From Diphasiastrum complanatum (Eukaryota; Streptophyta; Lycopodiopsida; Lycopodiales; Lycopodiaceae), in contig CM055094.1 in assembly GCA_029204225.1 (NCBI GenBank), positions 31,307,427 through 31,371,426 of the forward strand: 64,000 nt of DNA, in the 5' to 3' direction. Positions 46,539-59,892 of the stretch are shown piece by piece (position 1 is the stretch's first letter; each line of letters begins with the position of its first letter). Below the pieces are notes generated by a model. It was given only the letters and a program-made list of their open reading frames with translations. It did not search any database and was not told where the DNA came from. The position numbers and the translations under genes are program-made.

Positions 46539-47111
46539 TTGATTACTTCTTATGATAAAGCCACTTGTGATGTTGTTGGACCTGATGATAAGATCTTTTG
46601 CCTTGTTCACTTGATGACTACTATGGATTGGATCAAAATTTATATGGATTTCATTAAAAAGAAGAAAATTCTGCAATCTACATATTCAAAAATATTTGCG
46701 TGTTTGGAAAAGGAAAATGGAGACTTTTCTACTGCTACCCCTACCCTTATTGAACCTCCTACTTCTCCTCACCCTTTGATTTTTACCGATGACCTTGATG
46801 AAGATAGTGCATCCCAGTTGAAATTCTTCTCTCAAGCAATTTGTGAAGCTGACAATCAGTCTGCCTTTGAATCATGTCAATCCAAAAGTTGCCAAGTACC
46901 CCTAGTACCCAATCGTACTATTGAGTTTAAATTTGCCAAGACTGCCTATAAGCTTTGCAGCCTTCATTCTGTGAGTTTCTTGGCACCTATGTCTATTGAG
47001 CTTTGGATCGCTCTTACCCATCTTACTGATGCAGAAGTCCAAGCCTGCAAGCTTTGCATAAAAATCCCTCCTTTGGTACACCTATTGCCTTTGATACCGT
47101 CATTAAGATGA
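46539..47111 (+). CDS. Unrecognised 190-codon open frame
   Basis: Opens at ATG 46539 (MITSYDKATCDVVGPDDKIF) and ends at TGA near 47109. The first part is basic ('YMDFIKKKKILQSTYSKIFA'), the middle is proline/acid-rich ('PTLIEPPTSPHPLIFTDDLD'), and the end has several cysteines. No domain is recognised. It lies about 450 bases upstream of the transposase-like gene in the same orientation, so it could be a second protein of that element, but no link is shown by sequence. Confidence 0.35.
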   Translation: MITSYDKATCDVVGPDDKIFCLVHLMTTMDWIKIYMDFIKKKKILQSTYSKIFACLEKENGDFSTATPTLIEPPTSPHPLIFTDDLDEDSASQLKFFSQAICEADNQSAFESCQSKSCQVPLVPNRTIEFKFAKTAYKLCSLHSVSFLAPMSIELWIALTHLTDAEVQACKLCIKIPPLVHLLPLIPSLR

Positions 47112-47566
47112 GCAGATTTGAATCTACGAGATGCCCTTCTGAGTAGACCTGGGCTAGAATTAGAGGCCATTTTGAAACTCGCTTTAATAGGATGAGCCTG
47201 TATCAAGCTAGAATCTGGAACTGAAAATGAACCTTATTTAAATGAAAAGTGGCGACAAATATAAAAACAATTCTTCTATCATTTGGTTTGATCATGCTAT
47301 TTGGTATATGATAACTTCAGACAATAGGAGATGTAATAACTTCTTTGCATGCTCGTTTCAAAATTCAGGACTAGTGCTTTAAGACTGAAAATCTTGGTGT
47401 GCTCACAGCAAAAACTGAAGCAGGAGTAGCAGAACTTTTGAAATCATTGTATGCTTATAGTGAAATATGAGGCGGGACGATTTTTCAACGCGACATAAAC
47501 ATTACAAAAGTAAGGTATGCTAAAAATTCGAAACTTGTAGAAAATGCTGCTGCAATAGTTAGATAA

Positions 47567-49960
47567 TTGAGAATGAATAATCATATGAATATAGATTTGT
47601 GGGTGGATGGATCATTTTATCCTAATGATCCAACTTTCAATTTGTGTACAAATTTAAAGTCCGTAACTCATATTCTCAGATTTGTATGTGAAGGAAATAG
47701 CGGATTACTTGGATATTGTCAAAGGTTGCATGATATTGGATTGCATAGCATATCTTGTCTTAATCAGCTATTACAATTTGCTAATGAACAATTGCAACGT
47801 GCAAATCAACAATTGCTTCATTATGTGCAACACACTAGTGCTGAAAACAATGCACTCAAGCATGCTATGTCAGAGTTGAATGCTAGAGTCACTACTCTTC
47901 GGGGATCAAACCAAGAAATGTTATAATCCACGGAAAAGTTGCGATTCGAAAGTCTAAAATTTGTTGTTGATATAAAAGTTATCAAAAAGACACTGAAGAA
48001 GAAAAGAAAGAGAGTAATGATGAAGAATATTGGTGATTTATCTACACATAGCGGCAATCACAAAAAAAGAATTCGATCATTCAAGTATGTTTTCATATAA
48101 ACTGTATTTGATTTGTATTTGTCATTAAGTTTGATTTGCAATCGATAACATGCATTATCAATTTATTAAACATAATTTGAGTTTTATATGTTTGTTGCAG
48201 ATCATGTTTGGTGGCAAAGAACTATTTAACAGATCGTTCATGCATCGGATCATCTTTAAGTCATGCTTTACCAAGAAAGCCAGCAAAGGAAATGATGAAA
48301 AATGCTCGGTTTGAAAAAATGAAAAATGAAATTTCAGAGACTGTTTTGATTAAGATTCAATCATACTTGGATGCAAACATGATAGTGGGTGCATGTGATG
48401 TTTCTGGAATTAGCAGAAATGCCTATTCTACTTTTTTTAGAATAGTTAAAGAAGCTTTTTCTCAAGTGATAGTGAAGAGAACTTATCTTCCGCATCCATA
48501 TTAGGTAAGATTAGCAAGAAATTATTATAATGACGAAATGCTCAAAGTAGTTGGCCAACCACTTCATATAACTGAATTATACAAATCAGAATATGGTGAG
48601 CTCAATTACAACGATTGCAATAATATTTTCCTTGATATTGAAAATGTTCTAAAATACATTATTCGGTAAACTAGACGAACATCGGGTAAATGGAAAGATG
48701 ATTATTGTAATAAAATTGGATGAATCCAAAATCATCAAAGGTCAAAAGTTGGAACAAGTGAGTGTCACTTTGATGAAAAAAATTTCAGATATAGATGATT
48801 GAACGTTTAGTGTTCAATTGGAAAATCACATATGGTGGTTGACGGCATTTCAGGTATCCATTTCAATTTTATTTTAAAGTATCGTTATTAACATTTCATA
48901 CATTTATTTTTTATTGACATGTCATGCATGACTTCTCTACAGGTCTTGAAAGAGGACCATAAAATACTTTCATGAATATTTTCAAGAACAAATTATGGTA
49001 AGATTATAAAGAGACATTTAAAGGGTGAGAAATTTACAGTAAAAAACCATGGAAGTTTTCAAATTCAATGGCACCTTGCAGGGGATTTGAAAACATTAGA
49101 ATGTATGTATAATGTCTCTCATGGGGCAACATGGAAGCATCCATGTTTTTATTGCATGAAAGATTGTTACTTGAGAAGCAGAAGATCCAAATATGAAAAG
49201 TGTTCTGCCAATTCCATTCAAAAATGTTCACATATGCACATTGCATGCTGAGGTTCGTATTATTGAAAAACTTATTCACCTGCATATTCTCCTAGCATGG
49301 AATCATAAACCGAAGTCTGTGGCTAAAGCAGCAATTAGGAGGTTGGAAATAGTTCTGTCAAAGACATGACTACATAAAGGGAATGTCACAATTGAAAAAA
49401 GTGACAGACTCTCTGAAAAAAAAGGAAACGTTCCTAACAAGCCATCAATTGGAGGTGCTAAAGCAAGAAGATTCTTATCCAATCACACATGCAAAGAATC
49501 TAGTGTCAGATACAAAATTTGGAGAGAAATTGTTCAATCCACATGAACACTAGAAGGAAGTAATCGAGTGGAAAAGGGACAAGTGTGGACCAACTTAGAA
49601 AAACTCATGATAGGTGATATCAGGAAAGAAAACCTATCATCAGAAGATATGAGGACTTTGCAAAATCATTGCACCACATTTGTAAAATCTGTACATGATT
49701 GTTGGAGAAAAGACAACGTTACACATTACATGGTACTAATCTATTTCATTATCTGGTACTTATCTCATTCATGCTTATATTTTTTTCTACTGATGTAACA
49801 AATCAAACCTCTTGTTTGCAGCACATCTTTCTTCATCATGCCAAACTTATTTTGCAAAGGAATATGGTAGCTTAAGTATCTGGTCATCACAAGGCATGGA
49901 AAAATCTCATTGGCAAGTAAGAGGAGCATTTCATTGTATTCAACGACATTTGTTCTGCTA
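47567..49960 (+). pseudogene. Eroded intron-containing transposase-like gene, family unknown
   Basis: I read four exons. Exon 1 (47567-48084) has a coiled-coil region ('LLQFANEQLQRANQQLLHYV'), a single stop at 47924-47926 and a basic run KKKRKRV like a nuclear signal. After a 116-bp GT-AG intron (48085-48200) exon 2 holds 'VGACDVSGISRNAYSTFFRI', 'DIENVLKYIIR' and 'VIKLDESKIIKGQKLEQVSV', with stops and a shift near 48695. An 89-bp intron follows (48854-48942). Exon 3 has 'WHLAGDLKTLECMYNVSHGA', then 'KHPCFYCMKD', 'TLHAEVRIIEKLIHLHILLA' and 'NVPNKPSIGGAKARRFL'. Another 89-bp intron follows (49733-49821). Exon 4 has 'SLSIWSSQGMEKSHWQVRGA'. Inferred: the Asp of KLDES, the Asp of GDLK and the Glu of GMEKSH could be a DDE triad. 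I do not know the family. Multiple stops and shifts make this copy inactive. Confidence 0.55.
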
Positions 49961-50610
49961 ATGTCATGTCCTCCAATGGCCACTACATTTTCTAAGGGGA
50001 TATACCGAGTCCTTGGAGGATATTTCTTTTGGAATTCCAAAAATTCCTCCTCTATAGGCAAAGTTTTTTTTATAGGCTTTAGAGTTTTCAATCATGGCCT
50101 CCAAGGCCTCATTGCCAGATTTCCAATTGCCATCTTTATCATAATCTATCTCACTTTCAAGGTCATCATATCTGTAATCAACAATGTCAAAAAATTTTGA
50201 CAAATTTTGTGCAAAAATTGAGAGGATTTCATCCTCTCTCAAATTCAAAACATCTTCTATATCATTAAAAGAAATATAACTGTCATTATTTATAAAATAT
50301 ACGGGAATATTGAGTAGAGTTAATTAATTAATAGGAGATGCAGATGGAAGAGAATCGGAGAGGATTATAGAACGAGGGAGAGTTTTTGGATAATCTAGAT
50401 ACTTCAGCTTTAACCCCTATATCGGTATTATCTATTTCATCTACATCAACTGGAGTAGATGCAGATGCTTCAATCATTGGAACAATAGAAGATCCAACAA
50501 ACTTATCATTTGGAATTTCAGCAGATATGTAAAAGATAAAAGCCATTCCTTTGATTAAAAGACGACATACTTGTATATTTTGCGGAAGTTAGTTGGGGAA
50601 GGTCAAGTAA
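49961..50610. other. Downstream flank with antisense open frames
   Basis: Minus frames 49964-50248 (begins MNLREDEILSIFAQNLSKFF) and 49765-50091 are open and acidic in parts, but overlap the transposase-like exon on the other strand. No family match. I do not call a gene. Confidence 0.3.
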
Positions 50611-50779
50611 GCTATAAGTAAGATGGTTCAGTCGAAGCAGGGGATTGCTTGGGGTGGAAGTGAACCCAAGTAATCAAAAGGATGAGATTCAATTGAGAGC
50701 TATGCTTTATAGTTTTTATGTCGAAGCTACAGGCAACAAGAAGGATTGACTTAAGCAGCAACGATGTGGGACTGTAGCG

Positions 50780-51996
<1,217 letters not shown>

Positions 51997-52089
<93 letters not shown>
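51997..52089. repeat. Second long (GA)n microsatellite
   Basis: About 93 uninterrupted bases of GA, in the same orientation as the tract 1.1 kb upstream. Confidence 0.98.
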
Positions 52090-52091
<2 letters not shown>

Positions 52092-52502
52092 ATTGATAAT
52101 CCCAATATTCATAGAAATAACATGACCAAAATTTTCATCAATAAACTCTTTAAAACACTTGGAATTTAAGCACGTACAAGGTGAAATATTATCAATATCA
52201 AACTCACACTGAGACCTGAAAGGGTTTATACCATTCACGCTTCAAATGTGGAAAGAAGGACCAACCAAATACTATTTGCTCAAAAATATCATCAATGTAA
52301 CATTTATATTCTCAAAGCATCTATTGTAGTAATGTAAATGCAACACATCATGACTTACAAGTGGAATTACACATAATACATCAAAACTAGTTAAGCTAAA
52401 ATTGTGATATTTCAACACATTGTTGCTCGATAGCCACCTCCCAACTACTGCATTGTACTGCATTCCTTAACTAAAGAAGGATATTGGGTGTGATATGGGG
52501 CA

Positions 52503-52580
52503 CCACCTCAGTTACAACAAATGTAACTGAGGTGGCTAACCGTAGGTAGGGCAACAAGAATGCCAGTTAACTAACTGGCA
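52503..52580. repeat. Pair of hairpins
   Basis: CCACCTCAGTTAC (52503-52515) pairs with GTAACTGAGGTGG (52523-52535). TGCCAGTTA (52561-52569) pairs with TAACTGGCA (52572-52580). The motif AACTGCCAGTTAGCTAAC follows. Possibly a small non-autonomous element or its end. Confidence 0.8.
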
Positions 52581-52806
52581 CAAGTTAGCTTAACTGCCAG
52601 TTAGCTAACCTATAACTAGGGCAGGCCCCTAAGCTCAGACATACTAAAGGTGTTGTTTGCTCTTCTTTGCTTTGCAAGGAGACTCGGCCACCTACTAGTG
52701 GGAATTGCAAGTGATGAAGGTGACTTAAATAGTCCAAGAGGTCATAGAGCAAGAATATAAAATTTTTGTGGATAAAGTTTTTCAAGAGGAAGCTACTGCC
52801 CCACTA

Positions 52807-53526
52807 TGTGAAAGTTATAAAGCTATCTATCATAGCTTTAGGGGTTTGCTAAGTCTTTATGTCAAGCATCTTTGTGTAGGAGTTTGATAGGACCAAAATT
52901 GGCAAAGATGGCAAAATGGTCAATTCCACATGTAAAGCCACAATTTGGCCAAAAATAGCTTATGATGCAAACTTGAGCTAGTTAGGCTTGTAAATAGGCT
53001 TGTGACACTTGTGTTAATGTAATTTGATGAGTGATCAAGTCAAAGTGTTGGCAAAGGTCAAAGGGTCCAATCAAAATTGAGAAATCCTCAATAGAATTGC
53101 AAGATGGATACATCACTCATCCAATAGGATCAGAGAGGCTAGAAATAGGGGTCCAATAGGATGTAGTCATGGATCTTCACGAGTTTTATATGTATTCTCA
53201 TTACCAATCATAATCTACTTGAGTTTTTGAGTCAAATTTGAGATTTGTCAATTTTACTTGTATTGCACCCTTTCTCTACCCGAGACCAAACTATTATCTC
53301 TCTACCCAATGAGAGGAGCTTGTCTTTACTTAGTTTGTTTCATGAAACACTTCTCTTATATGTGAAATCACTTTGGCTATCAATCTATGCATCTATCTTT
53401 GCCTCTTTGCCCTAGATTTTGATCTAGATCTTGGATTTCAGTCTAGTATTGATTTAAAGTGCATAAGCGTTGCTTAGGAGATTATTCTCACACATTACGG
53501 CATTCCCACATGTGTGAAAATTTGCA
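52807..53526 (+). repeat. 5' LTR of outer copia element
   Basis: Starts TGTGAAAGTTATAAA, ends AAAATTTGCA directly before the primer site. Long stretches match the 3' LTR with few changes. Confidence 0.95.
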
Positions 53527-53539
53527 TGGTATTAGATCC
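53527..53539 (+). other. Primer-binding site, altered iMet type
   Basis: TGGTATTAGATCC follows the LTR immediately. It differs from the standard TGGTATCAGAGCC at two positions, both consistent with mutation. Confidence 0.75.
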
Positions 53540-54282
53540 TACCTAAGTGTTTGATGCTTTTTTCATCCAAAGTTTCAAAATTTTCATAAAAAGCAATATC
53601 TAGAGAGAGTAGTTTGCATCTCCCATGCTATCTCAAGCAAATTTGGATCAAAAGGTTCATCATCATAAGGATTGAATCATTTATGTTATTGTATAGATTT
53701 CCCTGCTCAGACATGTGCGAAGGACAACCGAATTCATTTTGGTGGTTCTCTTCCATGTCTGATCCAAATCTAAAGCTTGATAGCTAGTTTCAAAGCTATT
53801 TGAAGTAGTTTGTGTAGCAATTGATTTCATAGAGATTCGATCTCCCAATCAAAAGTTATAATCAATTGAATCAAGGTGGGTAGGGCACCCAACCTGGTTG
53901 GACATTTTTACTTTTGACTCTATCATACTTGTTTGATCAAAACTCTCAATTCTAGGCTTGCCAATCTCATTTTCTTGATATCTAGTCGTCATTTTGAGGT
54001 CATAGCCACTTTCTTTCATACAAATGGCTTGTATTTGAGTGATTTGTGGATTCTTGGAATGTTTCACACGTGCCAAAGATAGCTTGACCCAAACTTAGCC
54101 CATACTTCATCAATTGATGTGAGATTGATCTAGATCAAGAGAGATTGAAAAATCTAGTGAGGTTCATCTCACACTTTGTTGCAAGATCTTGCATAGGAGT
54201 TGGTAGCACACCCTTATTGGATCCTATAGTAAGAGAGAAAGCAACATTTTTTGTTCAATTCACAAGGAGCCTTCACTGTTAC
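53540..54282 (+). other. Leader of the outer copia element
   Basis: About 740 bases without a gene. The downstream gag ATG is 54283. Confidence 0.7.
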
Positions 54283-57200
54283 ATGGCATCCATGGGTTCC
54301 TATCTATTGGAATCTAGTGAAATGTTATCTACCTCCAACTATTCTATTTGGAAGTTGAGGATGGAGTCAATTCTAACACTCCAAGATGTGATGGACATTG
54401 TACTTGGGATTGAGGAGGAGCCTCAAATCCTTCAAAGAAGTACAAAAGTATAAGAAGAGAGCTAGGATGGCTTTCCATTATATCAAAATGAATGTCTCCA
54501 ATGAGATTTTGAGGGAGATTGGCCAAGGATGCTTGGGATACTCTCAAAGTAATATTTGAGGCCAAGAATACCTCAAGACTTCTCACTCTTAGAAATCAAA
54601 TCTTCTAAAATTCTCAAAAGAGTGATGAGAGTACCACTAATTATGTGTTGAGAGTGAAATATACTCATAGGGAGCTTGCTTGCATTGGAGGATTTACCAA
54701 CTTTGCAGGATTTGCAAAGAGTGCTAATGGCTGAAGAATCAAGGCATGAGAACAAGCTATTAAGGATGGAGAAGTTATCACTCAACCATAATGGTGATGG
54801 CAAAGCTCGTTTTTCCAAGCACAAAGGGAGGAGCAAAAAGCAACACCAACACTTTTCCAAGAACAAAGCAAAAGATAAAGACCAAGATGGAGAGGAGGTT
54901 GACACCTCTCATGCTTCTACCTCAAAGAAGAAGAAGAATATCAAATGTTTTTTTTGTGGGGCACTATGCTACAAATTGCTTCAAGAAGAAGAATCAATTC
55001 AATCAAGCCAACCTTTCAAATAAGAAAGAAGACTCTATTGCAAGTGATGGAGTCTCTTATGGTCTCTAGTTTTTCATCTACACCTTTCAAGAAGGATGGA
55101 TCTTGGTACATTGATAGTGAAGCATCTTCACATATGTGTAGATCCAAGGAGTCCTTCACATCTATTATGCCTTTGGAGGAGTTAAGAAGACTATCTATAT
55201 AGCAAATGACCAAGAATGCAATATTGAAGGCATGGGAGTATTCCCTTGAAGACCTCATCTTCTAAAATTCTTTCTCTCAACAAGGTTCTTTTTGTGCCTA
55301 ATCTTACAAAGATCCTCATAACTGTTGGCCAACTTATTGATGGTGGCCTTGATGTGAAATTCATTATTGATATTACTTGTATTATCAAGAGAAATGATGA
55401 GATCCTTGCAGATGGATCAAGATTTGGAGGCATATACAAGCTTGATCCAAGAGAGAGTTGTGATATTGCTTTTGTGACAAAGCTTTCCAAGGAGGAGTTA
55501 TGGCATAGGAGGTTGGGGCATCCCATGCTTTCTATGTGCAAAGAAGCCAAGGCTACTGGCTTACCAAAGAATCTTTCCAAGGAGATAAAGCCATGTGAGG
55601 CTTGTGCTATTGCAAAATCACACAAGAAAGCATTTCAAAGATCTTCCATCAAAATCACACATCCTTTGGAGTTGATACACTCAGATTTGCACTTCTCATC
55701 ATCCAAAATCAAGGGAGAAGCTACTTGCTTTGTGACATTTATTGATGATTTCACAAGATATACATGGCTATATCTTCTTTCTTCAAAATCTTTGGTGTAT
55801 GATCACTTGCTTATATTCAAAGCATATGTTGAGAAGCAATTCTCATTGAAGATCAAGGCTCTGAGGTGTGATGGAGGAGGAGAGTATATCTCCAACAAAT
55901 TCCATGACTATTGTGAGCAAGAAGGTATAAAGAGGGAGTTCTCTTGTGCCATCTCAAAATGGAGTGGCCGAGAGGGAAAATAGCTCCTTATGTGAGTGTC
56001 CAAAAGCCATAAGGATTGAAGCATCTTTGCCTATAGACTTTTGGGGAGAGGCTATAAATTGTGCAAACTATCTTTGCAATAAGCTCCCACATTTTGCTCT
56101 TGAAGGAAGGACACCATATGAGCTCTTATTCAATAAGAAGACTAAGGTTGATCACCTTAGAGTATTTGGCACTATTTGCTTTGCACATATTCCCTTAGAA
56201 ACAAGGAAGAAGGATGATCCATGCTCTAGCAAAGGGATCGTGGTTGGATATTCATCCACCAAAAAGGCTTATAGAGTCTTTGTGCTCTCTACTTATCAAG
56301 TGATTGAAAGTAGAGATGTTATATTCCATGAAGATCAACATCCATCATTTGAAGGGGCCGAGATCAAGTCACCTCATGATCCATCACCTATCATGCCTAT
56401 TGAAGACCATCAAGACTTGTTGGGGTCGAGATTTGAGGAGGAGTCTCCTCGGGTTTGCACACCTAGGAGGACATCAAGAGAGAGATTTGAGCCTAAGAGG
56501 CTTTCTTATGTTGACAAAGGCAAGCAAGTGGAGCTTTATTCCACCAACTTTGCATATTTCATCTCACATGAAGAGCCAAAGGATGTTGAAGAGGCACTAA
56601 ATACCAAGGAGTGGTATGATGCCATGAAGCAAGAATATGAAGCCTTGATTATCAACAACACTTGGGACCTTGTGGATCCTCCATCCAACAAGCACATCAT
56701 TGGATCCAAGTGGGTATTTCGAATCAAGTATAATCAAGATGGCACCATCAACAAGTACAAAGGCAAGATTATGTGCCAAGGGATTTGCTTAAATCCATGG
56801 ACTTGATTATGAAGAGACCTTTTCACCCATGGCAAAGATGGTGACAATAACGATTCTTATATCTCTTGCTACCAATTTCAAGTGGAAGGTGTTCCAATTG
56901 GATGTTTCCAATGCATTTCTCAATGTTTATCTTCGAGAGGAAATTTACATGGAACAACCTCAAGGATTCATCAAGGATGAATCAAAGGTGTGCTTTCTTT
57001 TTAAAAGTCTTTATTGACTCAAGCAAGCACCAAGATCTTGGTATGAGAGACTCAACTCTTTTCTTATCTTACTAGGATTCAATCTTAGTGACTATGATCC
57101 TTCCATGTATATCAAATTTGTTGCTAGTGATATTGTTATTCTTCTCATTTATGTAGATGACATTATCCTTTGTGGAAGTTGTATCAAATTGGTCGCAATA

Positions 57201-57462
57201 TCTAGGAGAGATCCATTACATATTAGGCCTAGAGATTAATTTTCATGATGATTATGCTTTTATTTGTCAATCTAGATATGCTCTTGATATGTTGACAAAG
57301 TTTCATATGGAAAGTTGTAAGGGCCTTGTGAGAGAGAAGCTCCAATAAGACTCCTAAAAAGTGAGAGAGAAGCTTATTGGAGGAGAGATCCATTTGGAGC
57401 ATATCGATTCATCATCTTGCATTGTCGATCTACTCACCAAGCCTCCACTCAAGAGTTCCTTC
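54283..57462 (+). pseudogene. Outer copia gag-pol, disabled and interrupted
   Basis: Gag from ATG 54283 ('LSTSNYSIWKLRMESILTLQ') breaks after about 55 codons. Its zinc knuckle is split by a shift at an eight-T run near 54950 ('KCFFCG' in one frame, 'GHYATNCFKKK' in the next). Protease reads 'WYIDSEASSHMC', Gly to Glu next to the catalytic Asp-Ser. Pre-integrase: 'LWHRRLGHP' and 'CEACAIAKSH'. Integrase: 'TFIDDFTRYTW', 'LRCDGGGEY' and, after a shift near 55960, 'NGVAERENSSL'. RT: 'GSKWVFRIKYNQDGTINKYK', 'FQLDVSNAFLNVYLREEIYM' and 'LLIYVDDIIL'. Small deletions follow: most of RNase H between 'LTKFHMESCK' and 'GGEIHLEHIDSSSCIVDLLT' is missing. The frame ends at 'KPPLKSSFYKK', where the nested element begins. 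Confidence 0.92.
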
Positions 57463-58196
57463 TATAAAAAATGGTGAACTCCTGCAACTTTGTCGCAACA
57501 CGAACACAAATCAAAGGTTGAACGATTCACGAAGGTCAACGTCCCTTCACTTGAAGGACGAACGATTCGCAAATCATTCGTGAATTGTAAACATACCTCC
57601 AGGACCGCAAACCGCAAAGGGACGCAAAACGAAAAGAACGAAAGCAAACAAAGGAAATGAAACAAACGAAGGGGAATCTTTCGTGCGGCCAACTGGCACC
57701 TCAACGGGCTTGGAGTCGTAGACTTCATGCCCAGCTGAAACGAGTGGCAACGATGAAGAGTAACTGATTAGTTGATTAGCATTAACTAGACTTGTGATTC
57801 TACGTTTAGCTATCTTGTAAACTCAACATAGTGGAGATATAAACCATCCTTTTTGGATCATAAAAATATAGAAGAAAATAGACAGAATTTCTATCAGAGA
57901 CAGAGAGAGACGTAGCGAGTAGAGCAGAAAAGAAAAATACTAGAAACGTAAGAGCTGTGCATGAAAGTCTGCCAACAAGCAAAACATAGCGAAAGAGCAA
58001 AGTGTCATTCCGCCAACGAGCGAGACACTGATGATCTCACTCTAAAAATTAAACTTATAATACAATTGCTCTAATTTCATGTATCTCCTTGTCTTGTGTC
58101 ATCTATCTTGATTGCTAGAATAGAATGTGTTTTGTGGTGTGCATTTGCGTGTCTAGGTTCCTGTGAAGCTTCCACGCAAAAGAAAATTCAAAAACA
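57463..58196 (+). repeat. 5' LTR of nested copia element
   Basis: Aligns end to end with 59893-60619. Shared parts include 'GACAGAGAGAGACGTAGCGA' and 'CGCCAACGAGCGAGACACTG'. Many differences are C/T or G/A transitions. Confidence 0.92.
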
Positions 58197-59892
58197 GAAG
58201 TATGAAGTGAGGACTGCAGCTTCAGTCATGCACCTTCACAATCAGCTGCAATCCATACGATGGGATGGCAACCAGTTGGATCAGCACGTTGAGAAGATCA
58301 GAACGATCTTCGCTCAGCTCCCTGCATCAGGATAGGAGCACCAGGTCCCAGCACCACAGCAGTTGATGTACTTCATGAAATCTCTACTGACGTCCTATCA
58401 GCCACTGAGAATGCTCATACTGAGTCTACCATATATGACATTCGATAAAGTAGTCAGTCTCATCGTTGATGAGAGACTGATGAGGGATGAAGGAGAGAGA
58501 AGTAGTGATCAAGAGAAGGCTCTCTTCACGAAAGGAAAGAAGAAGAACAAGAACAAGCCAAGATTCTAAAAGACGAAGTCCTCGAATCAACAATCTTCTT
58601 CATGTGATCACTGCCACAAACCAGGCCTACAACCAACAAATGCTGGTTCAATCCAGCAATACCTTGCATGCACTACAAGAAGAAGGGGCATTCTGCGTAC
58701 GATTGAAGATCCAACCCAAAAAGAAAGAACAAAACTGAAAAGGCTAATGTTGCAGAGTCATCCAAGGATGCTGATAGAGGTGACGAAGCCTTCACGATAC
58801 TCGATGAAGCTTTAACGAGCTACACTGAACACGACTGCGATATAGTCATTGATTCAGGAGCAACATCACACATCAACTGCAACAAGAAGATCTTGATCGA
58901 CTTCAGAGAGCTAAAAAACAACAAAGATTCTAGGTGATGGGAGCAGACACGATGTCAAAGGCATCGACACTCTACAGTTGCGAACACTATCAGGCCAAGC
59001 AGAGCTGCTAGGAGCACTCTATGTGCCCTCACTCAGAAAAGATCTAATATCTGTTTCCAAGATGGTAGATCTTGGCATTCGAGTTTTGTTTGACGGCAAC
59101 ACATGTCGTATGATCGAAAAAACAACAAACAAGTTGTTGACGGCTAGATGCAGAGAAGGAAATCTCTACCAGGCCAAGATAATCAACAACTCTGATTGCA
59201 TATGGGTATACAAGAAAAAGATGAAATCAGATGGTACCATTGGCCGCTACAAGCAAGGCTTGTCGCGAAGGGCTACACGTAGAGATATGGTGTTGATTAT
59301 TTCGACACATATTCGCCGATGGTCAAGATGACAAGCATACGACCTCTCCTTGCATACGCCACACAGCACAATCTAAAAATTCACCAGTTCTCCACGGAGA
59401 TCTAGAGGAGGAAATCTTCATGAAGCAGCTTGAAGGTTTTGAAGACCCCGACAATCGACAATATGTCTGTCGGTTGCAAAGATGCATCTATGGTCTAAAG
59501 CATACATCAGAGCTTGGTATAAGAAGCTCGATGGTCTTCTGAAGAGTTTAGACTTCAATCCTATACAACCAGACTATAATGTCTACATAAAAAGAGTATT
59601 TTTTTTTGACGCTGACTATCTTCGTGGATGATTTCCTAATGATTGTTGATGGACTCTTAGAGTGCCATCTATCTGTCTTAGGATCTTGTCTTCCATTAAA
59701 AAACAAAACACATAGCTCTAAAGTAACATCACATTAAAGATTCAATCTCGAAAGGAGAGCTCCAGGTCTAGTATATAAAATCAGAAGACATGATTGCAGA
59801 TCTGCTCATGAAGGCGCTCGACAAGCCACTCTTTGCCAAGCAAAGAAAGACAATTGGATTAAACGTGCAAAGCTGCAAGGTTCAAGAGGGAG
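58197..59892 (+). pseudogene. Nested copia gag-PR-RT remnant
   Basis: Shifting + frames. Gag: 'LHNQLQSIRWDGNQLDQHVE', 'LMYFMKSLLTSYQPLRMLIL', 'LIVDERLMRDEGERSSDQEK' and a scrambled knuckle ('MHYKKKGHSAYD'). Protease: 'IVIDSGATSHI' with the Asp kept (58851). Pre-integrase start: 'LISVSKMVDLGIRVLFDGNT'. At about 59197 it jumps straight into RT ('CIWVYKKKMKSDGTIGRYK'), so integrase is deleted. RT pieces 'GDLEEEIFMKQLEGFED', 'VCRLQRCIYGLKHTS' and 'AWYKKLDGLLKSLDF' follow. The end of pol, 'MIADLLMKALDKPLFAKQRK', lies at 59790-59850 before the polypurine tract. Confidence 0.88.
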
